NCBI RefSeq assembly: GCF_012935715.1
Contig: NZ_CP052860.1
Coordinates: forward strand, 5,022,001 to 5,086,000
Direction: 5' to 3'
DNA from: Pseudomonas sp. ADAK13
GTDB lineage: Bacteria > Pseudomonadota > Gammaproteobacteria > Pseudomonadales > Pseudomonadaceae
Length of the DNA: 64,000 nucleotides
The first letter of the stretch is position 1. Every line of letters starts with the position of its first letter. This document shows positions 25,532-34,176 of this stretch, in pieces. The position numbers and the translations under genes are program-made. The notes beneath the pieces are model-generated. The model was not told the origin of the DNA. It did not search any database and saw only the letters and a list, made by a program, of their open reading frames with translations.

Positions 25532-25930
25532 ATGAACGCATCACAACGGGATGAACGGGCACGGGATTTCGGGCTGCTGTTTTTGCGGGTCAGCGGGGGA
25601 TTGTTCCTGCTGTGGGTCCATGGCCTGCCCAAATTGCTGGACTATGGCGAACAGTTGAAGGTGATCGAGGATCCCTTTCACGTGGGGGCGAGCGTGACAC
25701 TGTTGCTGGCGATCTTCGCTGAAGTACTCTGCCCGCTGTTGATTGTTGCCGGGGTGCTGGTGCGCCTGGCGTGCTTGCCGATTCTGGCCGTACTGCTGGT
25801 GGCGTTGCTGGTGGTGCATCCCGAGTGGTCGTTATTTGAGGGACAGTTTGGCTGGCTGTTGTTGATCCTGTTTACCAGCATTCTGATCGCAGGGCCGGGG
25901 CGTCTGGTGCTCAGCCAGCGTGTTGGCTGA
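25532..25930 (+). CDS. DoxX family membrane protein
   Basis: 132 residues with four membrane helices, the DoxX/YphA pattern. The first helix begins GLLFLRVSGGLFLLWVHGLP with a following KL, and the last ends in ILIAGPGRLVL. The family is linked to thiol and redox homeostasis, often beside quinone or thiosulfate enzymes. It lies 107 bases after the LysR gene in the same direction. A hairpin follows, but its T-tract serves the opposite strand. Confidence 0.85.
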   Translation: MNASQRDERARDFGLLFLRVSGGLFLLWVHGLPKLLDYGEQLKVIEDPFHVGASVTLLLAIFAEVLCPLLIVAGVLVRLACLPILAVLLVALLVVHPEWSLFEGQFGWLLLILFTSILIAGPGRLVLSQRVG

Positions 25931-25939
25931 ATAAAAAAA

Positions 25940-25957
25940 GGCCGGGCAAGCCCGGCC
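25940..25957 (-). terminator. Rho-independent terminator of the alpha/beta hydrolase gene
   Basis: GGCCGGGC-AA-GCCCGGCC is a perfect eight-base stem. On the minus strand it is followed by seven T (A-tract 25933-25939 on the plus strand), so it mainly serves the minus-strand gene ending at 25986. Confidence 0.9.
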
Positions 25958-25985
25958 AAAATAAGGAGAAGAGGGTCCAGCTGCT

Positions 25986-26804
25986 TCAGCGGCTCAGGAA
26001 TGCCAGCAGGTCTTCGTTCAACTGCTGGGTGTGAGTGGCCGCGAAGCCGTGTGGCGCATCCTTGTAAACCTTCAGCTCAGCGCCCTTGATCATCTCGGCA
26101 GCCACCTTGCCGGTGGTTTCGAACGGTACGATCTGGTCGCCATCGCCGTGGATGACCAGGGTCGGCACGTCGATCCTGGCCATGTCCGGGCGGAAGTCGG
26201 TTTCCGAGAACACGGTGACGCAGTCCACGGTGGACTTGAGCGAGGCGAGCAGGGCGATCTGCAAGGTCTGGGTCAGCACGCCGTCGGAGACTTTCTGGCC
26301 CTTGTTGATGCCATAGAACGGCGTGTTGAAGTCCGAGATGAACTGCGCGCGGTCCTTCAGCAGGCCGACCTTGATGCCATCGAACACCGCCGTGGGAACG
26401 CCTTGCGGGTAGTCGGCTTTCTGGCCGAACAGTGGCGTCACTGCCCCCAGCAAAACCAGGCCGGCCACGCGCGCGCTGCCATGGCGTGCAATATAGCGGG
26501 CGACGTCGCCACCGCCCATGGAGAAGCCCACCAGGGTCACGTCTTGCAGGTCCAGGTGGTTGATCAGTTCGGCAATATCGTCGGCGAAGGTGTCGTAGTC
26601 GTTACCGGTCCAGGGCTGGTCCGACCGGCCAAACCCGCGGCGGTCAAACGCGAGGGTGCGGTAGCCGCGGCTGCTCAGGTATTCCATCTGGTATTCCCAC
26701 ATGTCGGCGTCCAGCGGCCAGCCGTGGCTGAACAGCACGGGCTTACCGCTGCCCCAGTCCTTGAAGTAGATTTCGGTACCGTCTTTGGTGAGGAAGGTGC
26801 TCAT
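25986..26804 (-). CDS. Alpha/beta hydrolase (cofactor-free chloroperoxidase-like)
   Basis: 272 residues from ATG 26804 with AAGGAG upstream. The nucleophile elbow is GFSMGGGDVARYI, the oxyanion strand FSHGWPLDADMWEYQM, and the C-terminal histidine lies in KDAPHGFAATH. The motif set is that of the non-haem haloperoxidase/arylesterase group. These proteins are esterases, with perhydrolase activity seen in vitro. No signal peptide is present. A monocistronic unit with its own terminator. Confidence 0.93.
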   Translation of the reverse strand: MSTFLTKDGTEIYFKDWGSGKPVLFSHGWPLDADMWEYQMEYLSSRGYRTLAFDRRGFGRSDQPWTGNDYDTFADDIAELINHLDLQDVTLVGFSMGGGDVARYIARHGSARVAGLVLLGAVTPLFGQKADYPQGVPTAVFDGIKVGLLKDRAQFISDFNTPFYGINKGQKVSDGVLTQTLQIALLASLKSTVDCVTVFSETDFRPDMARIDVPTLVIHGDGDQIVPFETTGKVAAEMIKGAELKVYKDAPHGFAATHTQQLNEDLLAFLSR

Positions 26805-26916
26805 GGAAACTCCTTGAGTGCGCGCCTGATCGGCATGCATGGGTGGGGATCAAAGACAAAGGCTGACTATTGCCGAAAAGCCCGGGGCGAGCTTGTACGG
26901 GTGTGCTTGGTTGGGT

Positions 26917-28308
26917 TTACCAACTGAACTTGAGTTCGACCCCCAGGTAATTGCTGTCATGCCCGCCCGCATCCTGCAGCGTCTGGCCGACCGCGTAGTG
27001 CACGGCCTCGACGGCGCCGGTGAGGTTGGGGGTAAACCCATAGTCGGTGCGGACTTGCGCATAGGCGCCGGTCCAGCGCTCACCCTGGCCTGCGGTTCCC
27101 GCAACGGGGAGGTTTGGCTGAGTGTAGACCGCGTCTGCGGTGGTTTGCCGCCAAAGCAGGCCGACGGCAGTCTGCACGCTCAGCTTGGCGATGGGCTTGA
27201 CGGTGATCGACGGTTTGACGTGAATCAGGTTGCTGTAGCCCGTATAACCCGCCAGGGAAAAGTAGTAACCATTGGGAAACAGCGGGTTGAACGTGCCGAT
27301 TGTGCCGTCCCCGGCGTGGCGATCGCCCGAGGCAATATCCATTTGCAGCCCCAGACGCGGTGCCCAGGCCAGGTTGTCGAAGGTGTAGCCCACGCGGCTG
27401 CCGCCGCCCCAGGCGCGAATATCCTTGTGGCCCACCGAGCCCCCTTGCAGCATGGCTTCAATGTCCCAGTCGAAGCCCAGGGCCGCGCCGCCCAGCCGCG
27501 CGTCGAACAGCTGGCGTTTCTCATCGCCGTCGCCGTCCAGGTAGTGGGCATCGCTGCGTTCATACACCCCGTAATAGGCTGACAGCTCATTCTTGCCACC
27601 CACCAGTCGCTCGACCCGCAGCATGTGAAACTGCGCGTCAGCGTTGGATTTATCGTCGAAGTGCCGCTCATCCTGGTATTGCACCGGGTGGCTGGCGATC
27701 CCGATAAAACGCCAGTTCGAGGTTTCCCAGTCGGCCCACAGCGCATCAAAGGACTGGCGCACATTCGGCCCGTCCCGTGACGAGATGAAGCGCTGCAAGT
27801 CGAAGGCAAAGTCTTGCCGGCCGATGCGCGCCTTGAACGTGCCGGCACGGAAGGTGTTGATGTACTCGGCAAAAGCCAGGCGCAGGTCGACACGGTTCTG
27901 GTCGGCGCCACCGATTGAGGTTTTGTCATAGGCCCGCGCGTCCTCCAGCTGGGTAAACACCCGCCAGTTTTCGTTCAGGTGCAGGTCGGCATGCACCTGG
28001 AACCGCTGGATCAGGTACCGGTCGCGGGCCACGTTCTTCACACCGAAACCGCCGGCGTCGTTCATCTCGAAGCGCTCCCGCAAGGTCGCACCCAGGGACA
28101 GGTAAGTGAACGGGTTCGCATCGGACAGCGAGATGTACTTGAGGTTATCCAGCGGCTGCGTACGCAGCGCCGGGTCTTTGAGCACCGACCAGTCTTCCTG
28201 CCAGCGGTTGGCCTTGATCGTCGGGCGCGTCGGTTGATCGTCGGCGTGGACGCCGGCGGCCAGCAGTGGCCACAGCACCGCGAGGCCCCAGCCTGTGCCG
28301 CGGATCAT
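26917..28308 (-). CDS. Outer-membrane alginate-export-family beta-barrel
   Basis: 463 residues. A signal peptide of about 23 residues ends in AGVHA. The rest is an alternating beta-strand pattern ending in a terminal aromatic (VELKFSW), as in outer-membrane barrels. It matches the alginate export (AlgE-like) family in its repeated FRAGTFKARIGRQDFAFD and NWRVFTQLEDARAYD segments. Outside alginate operons, members act as porins for small organic molecules. No alginate genes are nearby. Its start overlaps the stop of the VOC gene by four bases (ATGA), so the two are co-translated. Confidence 0.87.
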   Translation of the reverse strand: MIRGTGWGLAVLWPLLAAGVHADDQPTRPTIKANRWQEDWSVLKDPALRTQPLDNLKYISLSDANPFTYLSLGATLRERFEMNDAGGFGVKNVARDRYLIQRFQVHADLHLNENWRVFTQLEDARAYDKTSIGGADQNRVDLRLAFAEYINTFRAGTFKARIGRQDFAFDLQRFISSRDGPNVRQSFDALWADWETSNWRFIGIASHPVQYQDERHFDDKSNADAQFHMLRVERLVGGKNELSAYYGVYERSDAHYLDGDGDEKRQLFDARLGGAALGFDWDIEAMLQGGSVGHKDIRAWGGGSRVGYTFDNLAWAPRLGLQMDIASGDRHAGDGTIGTFNPLFPNGYYFSLAGYTGYSNLIHVKPSITVKPIAKLSVQTAVGLLWRQTTADAVYTQPNLPVAGTAGQGERWTGAYAQVRTDYGFTPNLTGAVEAVHYAVGQTLQDAGGHDSNYLGVELKFSW

Positions 28309-29201
28309 TTTGCCCCGCTGAGCTGGTGAATCTCCGCGACGTAACCGCCCGGGAATTCCACCAGCGCGCTGCGCCGGCCCTTACTGTCAAACGCCGGGAC
28401 CAGCACCTTGGCACCGGAGCCAGTGGCTTTGCCCAGGGTGTCGGTCAGGTCGGCCACCTGGTAGCCGGTGGTTTCATGGCCGAAGGGGTAGGGCAGTTGG
28501 CCGTTGGTGACCAGCACCGCCATGCGTCCGAACGGCGACTCGATGTCGACACGGCGGTAGTTGCCACTGGCTTGCCCGATATCCACGGCGGGCGCGTGCT
28601 TGTCATCCGCCAGGACCTTGCCGTGGGAAAATCCGAGGAACGCCTTGATAAAGGTGTCGGCGCGATCACCCGAGACATATACCCGGTTTTCCGGAACCGT
28701 CTGGAACGCCGCATAGTCCGGCGTTTTGGTGTGCCAATAGAGCTGCATATTCACGCCTCCCGGCCATTGAATCACCGCATCACGGCCGATAGGGTCGGGA
28801 AAATCACTGACGATCACTGCCGCGCCGTTTTCCCGGGCGGCCTTCAGGGCAACGTCCATGTCCTTGACCAGGTAGCCGTTACGCTCCTGACCAAATGGAT
28901 GCGGGACAGGCGTGGTGAAGCCGAACAATGACACGGTGCCCGCCGGCGTCTGCAGCAGTTGCGAGGTGGTGCTGCTGGGCACTGGCAGTACATTCACCAC
29001 CACCTGGGGCGTGCTTTTGCCACCGAACGTGGCGAGAAAACTCTGGGCAAAGCGGTCCACGTCGGCCGGGGCGACATAGACGTGGCTGGTGTCGTATTGC
29101 GGTGCCACGGCCACATTCGGGGTTGCGGCAAACGCATTGCCCGTCATCTGTGCGGCCAACAGCGTCAAGGCCAGGGATATCGTCGTCACTTTCTTGCACA
29201 T
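28305..29201 (-). CDS. Exported two-domain VOC/glyoxalase-fold protein
   Basis: 298 residues from ATG 29201. The leader MCKKVTTISLALTLLAAQ and following NAFA form a signal peptide. Two similar halves follow. Each starts with a THVYVxxxDxDxF-like strand (SHVYVAPADVDRFAQSFL; NRVYVSGDRADTFIKAFL) and includes PHPFGQERNGYLVKDM or PYPFGHETTGYQVADL, the duplicated vicinal-oxygen-chelate pattern. Function is unknown: the periplasmic location is unusual for glyoxalases. It is coupled to the downstream porin-like gene and divergent from an alcohol dehydrogenase. Confidence 0.82.
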   Translation of the reverse strand: MCKKVTTISLALTLLAAQMTGNAFAATPNVAVAPQYDTSHVYVAPADVDRFAQSFLATFGGKSTPQVVVNVLPVPSSTTSQLLQTPAGTVSLFGFTTPVPHPFGQERNGYLVKDMDVALKAARENGAAVIVSDFPDPIGRDAVIQWPGGVNMQLYWHTKTPDYAAFQTVPENRVYVSGDRADTFIKAFLGFSHGKVLADDKHAPAVDIGQASGNYRRVDIESPFGRMAVLVTNGQLPYPFGHETTGYQVADLTDTLGKATGSGAKVLVPAFDSKGRRSALVEFPGGYVAEIHQLSGAK

Positions 29202-29350
29202 GCCCACTCTCCAGCACTTTTCAGCGTGATCGAAAAGTCGCCAGCTTAGGGGCCTGTCTGTCGGGCGGATTGTATGGACGTGCTCGGTTGAACGGTTCAG
29301 CGTCTGTGCGGGTCCACTGATTTCAACGTCTGAACACACAGGTGAACGAA

Positions 29351-30418
29351 ATGGCCAAGACTTACAGCTACGCCGCTCGTGACTCCAAGGATTCACTCAA
29401 ACCCTTCACATTCGAGCGTCGCGCCCCCGGGGCCGATGACGTGCAGATGGACATCCTCTACTGCGGCGTCTGCCACTCGGACCTGCACACCGTACGCAAC
29501 GAATGGAACAACACCCTGTACCCGTCGGTGCCGGGCCATGAAATCGTTGGCCGGGTGACCGCAGTGGGCGACAACGTGAGCAAATTCAAGGTAGGCGACC
29601 TGGCCGGTGTCGGCTGCATGGTCGACAGCTGCCAGCAGTGCGAATCCTGCGCCGAGGGCGAGGAGCAGTACTGCGAAAACGGTTTCACCGGCACCTACAA
29701 CGGCCCGGCGTTTGGCGGCGAAAACACCTTCGGCGGCTATTCCGACAATATCGTGGTCAAGGAGAAGTTCGTCCTGCGCATCTCCCATGACGAGAGCAAC
29801 CTCGCGGCAGTCGCGCCCTTGCTGTGCGCCGGCATCACCACCTATTCGCCGCTGCATCACTGGAACGTCGGGCCGGGCAAGCGCGTCGGCGTCGTTGGCC
29901 TGGGTGGCCTGGGGCATATGGCGGTGAAAATCGCCCACGCCATGGGCGCCTACGTGGTGCTGTTCACCACCTCGCCGAACAAGCGCGAAGACGGCCTGCG
30001 CCTGGGCGCTGATGAAGTGGTGGTGTCGAAGAACCCGGATGAAATGGCCAAGGTCGCCAACTCCCTGGACTTCATCCTCAACACTGTGGCCGCGTCCCAC
30101 AACCTGGATGCGTTCCTCAACCTGCTCAAGCGCGACGGCACCATGACCCTGGTGGGCGCGCCGGACAGCCCGCACCCGTCACCGACGGTATTCAACCTGA
30201 TCTTCAAGCGCCGCAGCCTGGCCGGGTCGTTGATCGGTGGCATCCAGGAAACCCAGGACATGCTGGATTTCTGCGCCAAACACGGGATTGTCTCGGACAT
30301 CGAAATGATCGACATCCAGAACATCAATGAAGCCTACGAGCGCATGCTCAAGGGCGATGTGAAGTATCGGTTCGTGATCGACATCGACAGCCTGAAGAAA
30401 GAAAAACACGCGGCCTGA
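29351..30418 (+). CDS. Zinc-dependent NAD(P) alcohol dehydrogenase (cinnamyl/YahK-like)
   Basis: 355 residues from ATG 29351. A GTG at 29342 is in frame but overlaps the ribosome site. Catalytic zinc motifs are CGVCHSDLHTVRNEW and PGHEIVGRVTAVG. The structural zinc cysteines lie in CQQCESCAEGEEQYC. The NADP-binding turn is VGVVGLGGLGHMAVK. The family reduces aldehydes to alcohols with NADPH, in line with aldehyde detoxification. A small palindrome with a following T-run (30449-30545) lies behind it and may end its transcript. Confidence 0.94.
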   Translation: MAKTYSYAARDSKDSLKPFTFERRAPGADDVQMDILYCGVCHSDLHTVRNEWNNTLYPSVPGHEIVGRVTAVGDNVSKFKVGDLAGVGCMVDSCQQCESCAEGEEQYCENGFTGTYNGPAFGGENTFGGYSDNIVVKEKFVLRISHDESNLAAVAPLLCAGITTYSPLHHWNVGPGKRVGVVGLGGLGHMAVKIAHAMGAYVVLFTTSPNKREDGLRLGADEVVVSKNPDEMAKVANSLDFILNTVAASHNLDAFLNLLKRDGTMTLVGAPDSPHPSPTVFNLIFKRRSLAGSLIGGIQETQDMLDFCAKHGIVSDIEMIDIQNINEAYERMLKGDVKYRFVIDIDSLKKEKHAA

Positions 30419-30448
30419 GGTACGCTCGATAAGTTGCAGCAGATTCAG

Positions 30449-30538
30449 TGTGGGAGCTGGCTTGCCTGCGATGGCGATGTATCAGTCGATATCATTGTTG
30501 ACTGACACTCCGTTATCGCAGGCAAGCCAGCTCCCACA
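30449..30538. repeat. Solitary small inverted repeat (same family as the nested ones)
   Basis: TGTGGGAGCTGGCTTGCCTG on the left and its reverse complement on the right form a stem of more than 20 pairs with a variable centre. TTTTTG follows on the plus strand, so it could act as a terminator for the alcohol dehydrogenase. It is the unit found at the apex of giant repeat copies 1 and 2. Confidence 0.85.
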
Positions 30539-30554
30539 TTTTTGTATGCGTTGA

Positions 30555-31118
30555 TCAGGCCGACAGGTGCTCATACAAAATCGTCGCACCCACCAGCATC
30601 AACACCACGCCGCCGACCATCTCGGCGCGCTTGCCCACCACCGTGCCCAGCACCCGGCCGAGCATCATGCCGAGGGTCACCATGGTCATCGTCGCCAGAC
30701 CGATAGCCGCGGCGGCCACCAGGATATTCACGTCGACAAACGCCAGGCCCACGCCCACGGCCAGGGCATCAATGCTGGTGGCAAACGCCGTCACGGCAAG
30801 GATCATGAAGGAGTGCTGGCTCGGTTTCTCTTCCTCTGGATCATCGGCCTTCAAACCGTTGTAGATCATGTGCAGGCCCAGGCCGACCAGCAGGGTGAAG
30901 GCGATCCAGTGGTCCCAGTTTTGCACCCAGCGGGTGGCGGCGTGGCCGATGGCCCAGCCGATAATCGGCGTGATGGCTTCAATCACACCAAAGATCAGGC
31001 CGGCCCGCAGGGCTTCGGTCAAGCGTGGTTTGTGCAGGCTGGAGCCTTTGCCGATGGCCGCCGCAAAGGCGTCCGTGGACATGGCAAGGGCGAGAAGGAT
31101 CAGGGAAATGGGGTTCAC
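30555..31118 (-). CDS. mntP: MntP manganese efflux pump
   Basis: 187 residues and six membrane helices. It exports Mn(II) across the inner membrane. Signatures are [17 protein letters not shown] in the first helix and [17 protein letters not shown] in the fourth, with the paired acidic residues required for transport. The start is GTG 31118, with GGA nine bases before it. The 5' leader carries a yybP-ykoY riboswitch, so expression should rise with manganese. Confidence 0.95.
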   Translation of the reverse strand: MNPISLILLALAMSTDAFAAAIGKGSSLHKPRLTEALRAGLIFGVIEAITPIIGWAIGHAATRWVQNWDHWIAFTLLVGLGLHMIYNGLKADDPEEEKPSQHSFMILAVTAFATSIDALAVGVGLAFVDVNILVAAAAIGLATMTMVTLGMMLGRVLGTVVGKRAEMVGGVVLMLVGATILYEHLSA

Positions 31119-31134
31119 GGCAAGATTTCCAGTC

Positions 31135-31290
31135 GGGCTATATGAGTCAACGACACAACCACACGCCCGACTTCAGGCATGGATGTGTCGCTGGTCTCAC
31201 CAACCAAAATGGTGTTCGCACCACGGCATGTTGCCGAGAATGTTGATACGAACGCTTCGAGAATCCGAAGCAGGCTACTCCCCAACGAGG
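31135..31290 (-). ncRNA. yybP-ykoY manganese riboswitch in the mntP leader
   Basis: On the minus strand the leader has the conserved TTGGGGAGTAGCC (about 31273-31287) and, farther on, ACATGCCGTGGTGC. These are the two loops that form the Mn(II) site of this class. A downstream hairpin CGACACA/TGTGTCG and an AGTCGGGC/GCCCGACT pairing close to the start codon could be the expression platform. A TATGAT -10 box lies at 31297-31302. Neighbouring mntP is a standard target of this riboswitch. Confidence 0.87.
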
Positions 31291-31336
31291 TGGCGGATCA
31301 TAGCCTTGGCCATATGAAAATTTTGTTAACGGATGA

Positions 31337-32287
31337 TCACGGGTGCTCCAGATGGCACCGCACCTGCTGGCTCATGCCCCCCGTCAACCGCTGCGGCCGC
31401 TCACACCCTTTGGTGCGCCTCGGGCAGCGGTCGAGAAAGAAACACCCGGCCGGCAATACGCGGTTCCCCGGCAGCTCCGTCGGCGCGCTGACGTAAGCAT
31501 CATCCAGCGCCACCCCAAGCTTGGGCACCGCCTCCAATAGCAATTGGGTATACGGATGCTTCGGCTGTTCCAGCACCTGCTCGGCACACCCCAGTTCCAC
31601 AATCTGCCCCAGGTACATCACCGCCACCCGGTCGGCCATGTGCCGCACCACCGAGACGTTGTGGGAGATCAGGATATAGGTCAGCCCCAGCCGGCGTTGC
31701 AGCTCGGCCAGCAGGTTGAGGATTTGCGCCTGCACCGAGATGTCCAGCGCCGAGGTGGGTTCGTCCAGCACCAGGATGCTCGGGTTGGAAGCGAGTGCGC
31801 GGGCGATGGCGATGCGTTGCCGTTGGCCACCGGAGAACTGGTGCGGGTAGCGGTCCAGGTATTCGGCGCGGATGCCCACTTGGGCAGCGACTTTGGCAGC
31901 GATGGTGCGCATTTCGCTCTTGGGCGTGTCACCGAGGGCGAACAGCGGTTCGGTGATGATTTTCCAGATGGGCAGCCGTGGGTCGAGGGACGATTGCGGG
32001 TCCTGGAACACGATCTGCACGTGGCGGTGACGTTCCCGGGCGCTTTCGTAGACCCAGTCGACTTCGCCGTCGCTGGGCTTGACCAGGCCCATCAACAGTT
32101 GGGCGAGGGTGCTTTTGCCGCAGCCGGATTCGCCGACAATGCCCAGGGTTTCCCCACGGCGCACTTGCAGGTCGATGCCATTGAGGGCATGGGCGTAACC
32201 GCGCGGGCGACCCAGCCAGTCGGTTTTTACCGGGAACTTGACCCGTACATCTCGCAGGGCCAGCAGTGAATCCTGGGACACTGTCAT
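31337..32287 (-). CDS. Peptide ABC transporter ATPase (DdpF/DppF-like)
   Basis: 316 residues from ATG 32287. The frame extends upstream without a good start. Walker A GESGCGKST, signature FSGGQRQRIAIARAL, Walker B ILVLDEPTSALD and H-loop ILISHN are present. The C-terminal OppD/F domain (CFFLDRCPRRTKGC) carries the cysteines typical of oligopeptide ATPases. Its start overlaps the previous gene's stop (ATGA). It is the last gene of the operon that starts at the RpiR regulator or at ddpX. Confidence 0.92.
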   Translation of the reverse strand: MTVSQDSLLALRDVRVKFPVKTDWLGRPRGYAHALNGIDLQVRRGETLGIVGESGCGKSTLAQLLMGLVKPSDGEVDWVYESARERHRHVQIVFQDPQSSLDPRLPIWKIITEPLFALGDTPKSEMRTIAAKVAAQVGIRAEYLDRYPHQFSGGQRQRIAIARALASNPSILVLDEPTSALDISVQAQILNLLAELQRRLGLTYILISHNVSVVRHMADRVAVMYLGQIVELGCAEQVLEQPKHPYTQLLLEAVPKLGVALDDAYVSAPTELPGNRVLPAGCFFLDRCPRRTKGCERPQRLTGGMSQQVRCHLEHP

Positions 32288-33279
32288 TGCACCGACTCCC
32301 CGGCAGTCAGCCAGCACGCGCTTTTGCGGGTGCCGACAGGGTTGATCAGATCCAGGCGCGGGCGCTCGATGCATTGGCTCATGGCCTGTGGGCAACGTTC
32401 GCGGAAGGTGCAGCCTGAGGGCAGGGCGGCGAGGTTGGGCACCTGGCCGGGGATGGTCAGCAGGTCGTCACCGGGTTTCACCTGTTCCGGCAAACCGCTG
32501 AGCAGGCCCTGGGTGTAGGGGTGGCGCGGGTCGCTCATGACCTGGGCGGTGGGGCCTTCTTCCACCACGGCGCCGGTGTACATCACGTACACCCGGTCGC
32601 AGAACTGCGAGACCACGGCCATGTCGTGGGTGATCAGCAAAATCGCGGTGCCGCGTTCCCGGGCTTTTTCCCGCAGCAGCAACAGCACCTGGCGTTGCAC
32701 GGTGACGTCGAGGGCAGTGGTGGGTTCGTCGGCGATCAGCAACTGCGGGTCGCAGGAAAACGCCAGGGCGATCATCACCCGCTGGCGCATGCCGCCGGAG
32801 AGTTCGAAGGGGTAGCTGTCGAGCACCTGTTCGGGGTCGGCGATGTGCATGTCCCGCAGCAGGGCGATGGCCTTGGCGCGGGCGTCGGCCTTGCTCAGGC
32901 GCTGGTGATGGATGATCACGTCGAGCATCTGCCGGCCGATGCGCCGGGTCGGGTTCAACGCGGTCATCGGCTCCTGGAAGATCATTGCCGCGTCACGCCC
33001 GCGAATCTGCAACAGCTCTTTCTCGCTGGCAGCCAGCATGTCGCGGCCCAGCATCTGCAAGCTGCCGGCGGTGATGCGGTAACTGCGCTCCGGCAGCAGG
33101 CGCAGGCTGAGCATCGCGGTCACGGATTTGCCGGAGCCGGACTCACCTACCACGCCGACGACTTCGCCGGGGTTGACGTGCAACGACACGCCGTTGAGCG
33201 CCTGCACATTATTACGGTAAGCCGGAAATTCCAGGCTCAGGTTGTCGATGGCAAGGACTGCCGAACTGGACATGGTCAT
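32284..33279 (-). CDS. Peptide ABC transporter ATPase (DdpD/DppD-like)
   Basis: 331 residues from ATG 33279, which overlaps the permease stop as ATGA. A second ATG at 33273 has better spacing from the AGGGGA site. Walker A GESGSGKSV, signature LSGGMRQRVMIALAF, Walker B LLIADEPTTALD and H-loop LLITHD are present. The C-terminal oligopeptide domain (CTFRERCPQAMSQC) holds the usual cysteines. It pairs with the ATPase downstream to power dipeptide import. Confidence 0.92.
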   Translation of the reverse strand: MTMSSSAVLAIDNLSLEFPAYRNNVQALNGVSLHVNPGEVVGVVGESGSGKSVTAMLSLRLLPERSYRITAGSLQMLGRDMLAASEKELLQIRGRDAAMIFQEPMTALNPTRRIGRQMLDVIIHHQRLSKADARAKAIALLRDMHIADPEQVLDSYPFELSGGMRQRVMIALAFSCDPQLLIADEPTTALDVTVQRQVLLLLREKARERGTAILLITHDMAVVSQFCDRVYVMYTGAVVEEGPTAQVMSDPRHPYTQGLLSGLPEQVKPGDDLLTIPGQVPNLAALPSGCTFRERCPQAMSQCIERPRLDLINPVGTRKSACWLTAGESVQ

Positions 33280-34175
33280 TTCCCCTGTTGCCGTGGGTCG
33301 AGCAGGTCACGAACACCGTCACCCAGCAGGTTGAAACCGGTGGCGGTGACCAGGATCGCCAGCCCCGGAAAGGTCGAGTACCACCAGTTGTCGAGGATGA
33401 AATTGCGCCCGGTGGCAACCATCGCCCCCCATTCGGCGGTGGGCTGTTGCGCACCGAGGCCGATGAAACCCAGGGCCGAGGCCATCAGGATCGCGCTGCC
33501 GATGTCCAGGCTCAGTTGCACCAGCAACGGTGGCATCGCATTGCGGCCCACGTGCCACGACACGATGTGCCAGCGCCCGGCGCCGAAGGTCTGGGACGCC
33601 TTGACGTAGCCCATCTGGCGAATGCTCAGGGCCTGGCCACGGGCCAGGCGCACGTAGAACGGAATGCGCACCACGGTGATCGCCAGCATCGCGTTGAACA
33701 GACTCGGGCCCAGTGCCGCGGCCAGGGCCATGATCAGCACCAGGGACGGCACCGACAGCATGATGTCCATCAGGCGCATGATCAGGCTGTCGAAACGCCC
33801 GCCGATAATCCCCGACAGGCAGCCCAACAGGCCACCCACCAGGCAGGATGAAAACGCCACGAACAGCCCGACGCCCACCGATTGGCGGCTGCCGTACAGC
33901 ACCCGGCTGAACAGGTCGCGGCCGACTTCATCGGTGCCAAACCAGTGTTCAGCCGAGGGCTCGGCGAGACGTTGGGCCAGGTTCAGGGCGTTGGGGTCAT
34001 GGCTGGCCAGCCAGGGGGCGAACGCCATGCAGATCAGCACGATCAGGGTGATGGTCAGGCCGGCAATGGTCAGCGGGCTGCGGCGTATTTGATACCCCAG
34101 GTATTCCAGTCGCGCGCGCCAGGTGGGGCGCTGCTCCAGGGGCACCGGTACGGGCATGGTCACGGGAGCGGTCAT
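33276..34175 (-). CDS. Peptide ABC transporter permease (DdpC/DppC-like)
   Basis: 299 residues with an N-terminal OppC-type leader helix followed by five further membrane segments. The EAA loop that contacts the ATPase is visible around IRQMGYVKASQTFGAG and the region after it. It is preceded by AGGTGA and is one base away from the partner permease gene. It forms the inner-membrane channel with that protein. Confidence 0.92.
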   Translation of the reverse strand: MTAPVTMPVPVPLEQRPTWRARLEYLGYQIRRSPLTIAGLTITLIVLICMAFAPWLASHDPNALNLAQRLAEPSAEHWFGTDEVGRDLFSRVLYGSRQSVGVGLFVAFSSCLVGGLLGCLSGIIGGRFDSLIMRLMDIMLSVPSLVLIMALAAALGPSLFNAMLAITVVRIPFYVRLARGQALSIRQMGYVKASQTFGAGRWHIVSWHVGRNAMPPLLVQLSLDIGSAILMASALGFIGLGAQQPTAEWGAMVATGRNFILDNWWYSTFPGLAILVTATGFNLLGDGVRDLLDPRQQGK

Positions 34176-34176
34176 C

